NCBI GenBank assembly: GCA_014729945.1 | Contig: WJJC01000183.1 | Location: forward strand, 1 to 8,564 | DNA from: Candidatus Bathyarchaeota archaeon | Lineage (GTDB): Archaea > Thermoproteota > Bathyarchaeia > TCS64 | Direction of reading: 5' to 3' | DNA length: 8,564 bases | Part shown: positions 6,429 through 8,564 of the stretch, in pieces | Layout of the letters: each line of letters starts with the position of its first letter | How positions within the stretch are numbered: position 1 is the stretch's first letter | Notes under the pieces: model-generated | The model's database searches: none | The model's input: the letters and a program-made list of their open reading frames with translations, nothing else | What the model was told of the DNA's origin: nothing | Translations under genes and position numbers: made by a program

Positions 6429-6436
6429 GTTTAAAG
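6429..6436 (-). promoter_or_regulatory. TATA-like element upstream of tRNA-Val
   Basis: The minus strand reads CTTTAAAC here, 29-36 bases before the tRNA 5' end, where an archaeal TATA box for a tRNA gene would lie. It sits just past the stop codon of the peptidase gene (6438-6440), suggesting tRNA-Val has its own promoter even though it is close enough to be reached by readthrough. Confidence 0.4.
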
Positions 6437-6437
6437 T

Positions 6438-8450
6438 TTATCGGTCACGAAGCTCTATCAAACCCATCTTCACAAGGAAACTATAATACTCCACGAGGTA
6501 TTCCAAATTGGTTGAACCTGTCTCTAACTCTACCAGTTTACTGATCTCTTTGATACTCTTAGATCCATCTGTCCAGTATAAAGCCTGAGTCGCAGGGCCA
6601 CCATGTTCGATATCGTGCTTCTTTTTCATATCCCTGAAAGCCTCACGGTCCTCTTTACTCAGCTTTGCTAGCCAGGGTCTCATGGACAAGGGTCCCCTGA
6701 AGAGCTTTTCAGGCACCTTATCTGCCCCTTCAATCTCTTCTTTTTCCTCGGGCTCGTAGTCCGGTAAGTCTGTTATCCCCTGTTTAGCTGCAAGTTCCTC
6801 GAATATCTTAACCGCGTGATTATATTCCTCATCAGCATATGTCATGAGCTCGCCGATCAGTGGACCGATAACCTCATCACTTTCTGGTGCGATATGCTTT
6901 ATACTCCTCATAGCCTCAGCGGCTACTTCAACATCATACTCCAGTTTCTCCCTTAGCCAGTCACGGTTTTCATCCACCTTCTTTGGATCCATATCTGCTT
7001 TAGCCACTTTATCCACCGTATCCTGGACCAATTTGATGATTTTCCTCTTCTCCCGACTAATCACTTGGCTTGCTATCCACGGAGCCTCTTCCTCCCCGAC
7101 ATTCGCTAAAAAGTAAGCATAGGTAGCCGCGATTGTTGCCACCTTGGCTAAACTATGTGGACTCACCTTATCGATGGTATCAAAACTCGTGTGATAGAAC
7201 TTGTCAGGCCACTGAATCATCATGGGGCAGGGTACACCGACGCTGGGATCACTATAGATATAATGATCGCTACCTGGGCTGAATTTCTCAACAGTATGCC
7301 TGAATGTAGCTATATTGGGCTCTGATCCAAAGGCAGACATCTCCTTCTGGGCTTCCTCAAAGATAGCCTCTATCACCGCGTTAACATAACTCGGTAGACT
7401 ATCCGGAGTCCTGTGAATTGTCAATACACTCCCCGTCTTATCTTGGTCCTCTCCTACCATATCTAGATTCAACGCAGCTACCATGCTTGGAATATCCCCT
7501 TCCCGGTCAACCAAATAGCTGTATGTCCCGGTCATCTCCGGTACCAGCGTAAACCTGATTGTTCTATGCGGTTTCTCTAGTTCCTCCTCTTGGATTAATC
7601 TATGAATGGCTCTAGCGGCCTCCATTGCAGCTCCTACCCCGCTCGCGTTATCATTAGCGCTTGGCTGAGGATGACAAATATGAGCTATCACAATAACTTC
7701 CTCTTCAGTCTCACCTGGGATAGTGGCAACCGTATTATCAAGATAACCATTGTATAGCTCCGCATCCACTTTGCCCTTGACCTTTACGGTCTTCTTCTCA
7801 GAGATCATTTTTCTGAGCTCTTTCCCTGTCCTGGGAGTTACGACCCATCCATAGCCCAGTTGATCACCGGGATTCCACCAGAAACTGGTGTATTTCAAAG
7901 CATTATCTAGCTCCCCCTCTAATAGATTCGGTGGACGGACAAACATTCCATCAAAGATTAATCCGAGGGCGCCTCGTTCAACAACCGCCAACTCGTGGAC
8001 TCTGTGAACATCCCCTCTAGTTAGAACAATTTTTCCTTCAACCTCTATACTATCATAATCTTTCGGTTCCTCACCTTTTTTTTCCGGGACAACCACCTCA
8101 GCCTCGACTACTCCCTCCGTTGAGATACTACGTTGAATAACGTGATTTTTCTCCTCTGCAAATCGTGCTATATATTTCTCTTCTGGTTCCACCAGCTTAA
8201 GCCATGCATCTCTGCAGTTCCATTCTTTGAACCTGAGACTGCTCCAGTCATAATCCTCGCCGTTAGCTGGATAACTAACCAATCCCGCGTCTATTCCATA
8301 CCTCTTGAACTCTTCAACAGCATAGACACATGCGTCTCTAATACCTGGACTCGCCTGAATCCTGTGATGGTTAGATACCTCAGTTACATGACTAAGGGCT
8401 ATATTACCAGAAACCTCTGCCTCAAGTTTATCATATAATTCTTTGAACAT
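6438..8450 (-). CDS. M28-type zinc aminopeptidase (DUF4910-like) with PA-like insert and C-terminal winged-helix-like domain
   Basis: This is a probable cytoplasmic metallo-aminopeptidase of 670 residues; it has no signal peptide or membrane segment. An N-terminal segment (about 1-110) leads into a PA-like insert (about 110-230, with EGKIVLTRGDVHR and ERGALGLIFDG). The M28 core follows (about 235-450). Candidate metal and catalytic residues are H257 (AHICHP), D267 (SANDNASG), E305 (VPEMTG), D330 (LNLDMVG) and H420 (FYHTSFDT). Classical M28 enzymes have a Glu-Glu pair where this protein has E305-M306. After the core comes a charged helical region (about 450-615), then a final ~50 residues (ALYWTDGSKSIKEIS onward) resembling the small winged helix of DUF4910 proteins. 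The substrate is unknown; peptide scavenging or turnover is an inference. The start ATG has no Shine-Dalgarno, consistent with a leaderless mRNA. The gene is unrelated to the hydrogenase operon and convergent with it. Confidence 0.85.
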   Translation of the reverse strand: MFKELYDKLEAEVSGNIALSHVTEVSNHHRIQASPGIRDACVYAVEEFKRYGIDAGLVSYPANGEDYDWSSLRFKEWNCRDAWLKLVEPEEKYIARFAEEKNHVIQRSISTEGVVEAEVVVPEKKGEEPKDYDSIEVEGKIVLTRGDVHRVHELAVVERGALGLIFDGMFVRPPNLLEGELDNALKYTSFWWNPGDQLGYGWVVTPRTGKELRKMISEKKTVKVKGKVDAELYNGYLDNTVATIPGETEEEVIVIAHICHPQPSANDNASGVGAAMEAARAIHRLIQEEELEKPHRTIRFTLVPEMTGTYSYLVDREGDIPSMVAALNLDMVGEDQDKTGSVLTIHRTPDSLPSYVNAVIEAIFEEAQKEMSAFGSEPNIATFRHTVEKFSPGSDHYIYSDPSVGVPCPMMIQWPDKFYHTSFDTIDKVSPHSLAKVATIAATYAYFLANVGEEEAPWIASQVISREKRKIIKLVQDTVDKVAKADMDPKKVDENRDWLREKLEYDVEVAAEAMRSIKHIAPESDEVIGPLIGELMTYADEEYNHAVKIFEELAAKQGITDLPDYEPEEKEEIEGADKVPEKLFRGPLSMRPWLAKLSKEDREAFRDMKKKHDIEHGGPATQALYWTDGSKSIKEISKLVELETGSTNLEYLVEYYSFLVKMGLIELRDR

Positions 8451-8471
8451 AGCTAAGATATGTCAAAGGTT

Positions 8472-8480
8472 GTAATTATC
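8472..8480 (-). promoter_or_regulatory. TATA-like element for the peptidase gene (leaderless arrangement)
   Basis: The minus strand reads GATAATTAC here, centred about 27 bases before the peptidase ATG. No purine-rich ribosome binding site lies between the element and the ATG. This spacing places transcription start at or next to the ATG, as in archaeal leaderless mRNAs. It is judged on position and composition only. Confidence 0.35.
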
Positions 8481-8505
8481 ATTAACGAGACCTCATCGAG
8501 TAAGG

Positions 8506-8515
8506 CTTTTATGCT
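8506..8515 (+). promoter_or_regulatory. TATA-like element upstream of the tRNA at 8541
   Basis: The plus strand reads CTTTTATGCT, with its centre about 30 bases before the tRNA 5' end. That is the usual distance for an archaeal TATA box serving a tRNA gene. The element is not a perfect consensus. Confidence 0.35.
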
Positions 8516-8540
8516 ATTAGCGAAGTTAATCAGAGTACTT

Positions 8541-8564
8541 GCCGCCGTAGCTCAGCCTGGGAGA
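8541..8564 (+). tRNA. 5' end of a tRNA gene, cut by the window edge; probably tRNA-Phe
   Basis: The last 24 bases begin GCCGCCGTAGCTCAGCCTGG. This has the form of a tRNA 5' half: a 7-base acceptor strand GCCGCCG, TA at positions 8-9, D stem GCTC, and a D loop containing the GG pair. The pattern matches archaeal tRNA-Phe as I recall it (GCCGCC acceptor, AGCTCAG, CTGGGAGA). The anticodon lies outside the window, so the isotype is a guess. Confidence 0.75.

Overview
The window looks archaeal. It carries a [NiFe]-hydrogenase/heterodisulfide reductase operon, a tRNA gene and a tRNA start with TATA-like elements about 30 bases upstream, and T-run terminators. The minus-strand peptidase gene appears to be leaderless. 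The sequence is moderately AT-rich. Clusters of this type are known from methanogens, Archaeoglobi and several uncultured archaeal groups (for example Bathyarchaeia and Asgard lineages). Nothing here decides between these, and no methyl-CoM reductase gene is visible, so methanogenesis cannot be assumed.

Bases 1-5929, plus strand, form one tight operon: hdrA (3' part only), mvhD, hdrC, hdrB, mvhG, mvhA and a hydrogenase maturation protease. Four of the junctions are 4-base ATGA stop/start overlaps; hdrB and mvhG abut directly, and the protease follows 3 bases after mvhA. Together they encode the electron-bifurcating MvhADG-HdrABC complex. H2 is oxidised at the NiFe site of MvhA, and electrons pass through MvhG and MvhD to the FAD of HdrA. 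There they split between a disulfide-type acceptor at HdrB (through HdrC) and a ferredoxin. The last gene trims the MvhA C-terminus after nickel insertion. The visible HdrA module lacks the inserted ferredoxin domain of methanogen HdrA and resembles the C-terminal half of long, duplicated HdrA proteins.

Bases 5930-6325 contain no convincing gene. They hold a degenerate direct repeat, a GC-richer hairpin overlapping a 33-codon ORF, and T-run terminators for the minus-strand tRNA. Bases 6326-6400, minus strand, are tRNA-Val(GAC) with an encoded CCA.

Bases 6438-8450, minus strand, encode a 670-residue cytoplasmic M28/DUF4910-like metallopeptidase with a PA-like insert and a C-terminal winged-helix-like end. 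Bases 8451-8540 are a short divergent promoter region. From 8541 a second tRNA (probably Phe) begins on the plus strand and runs off the window.

The main biological interest is the self-contained Hdr-hydrogenase operon. All key cofactor ligands are intact, but the operon lacks the polyferredoxin gene (mvhB) that accompanies methanogen versions.
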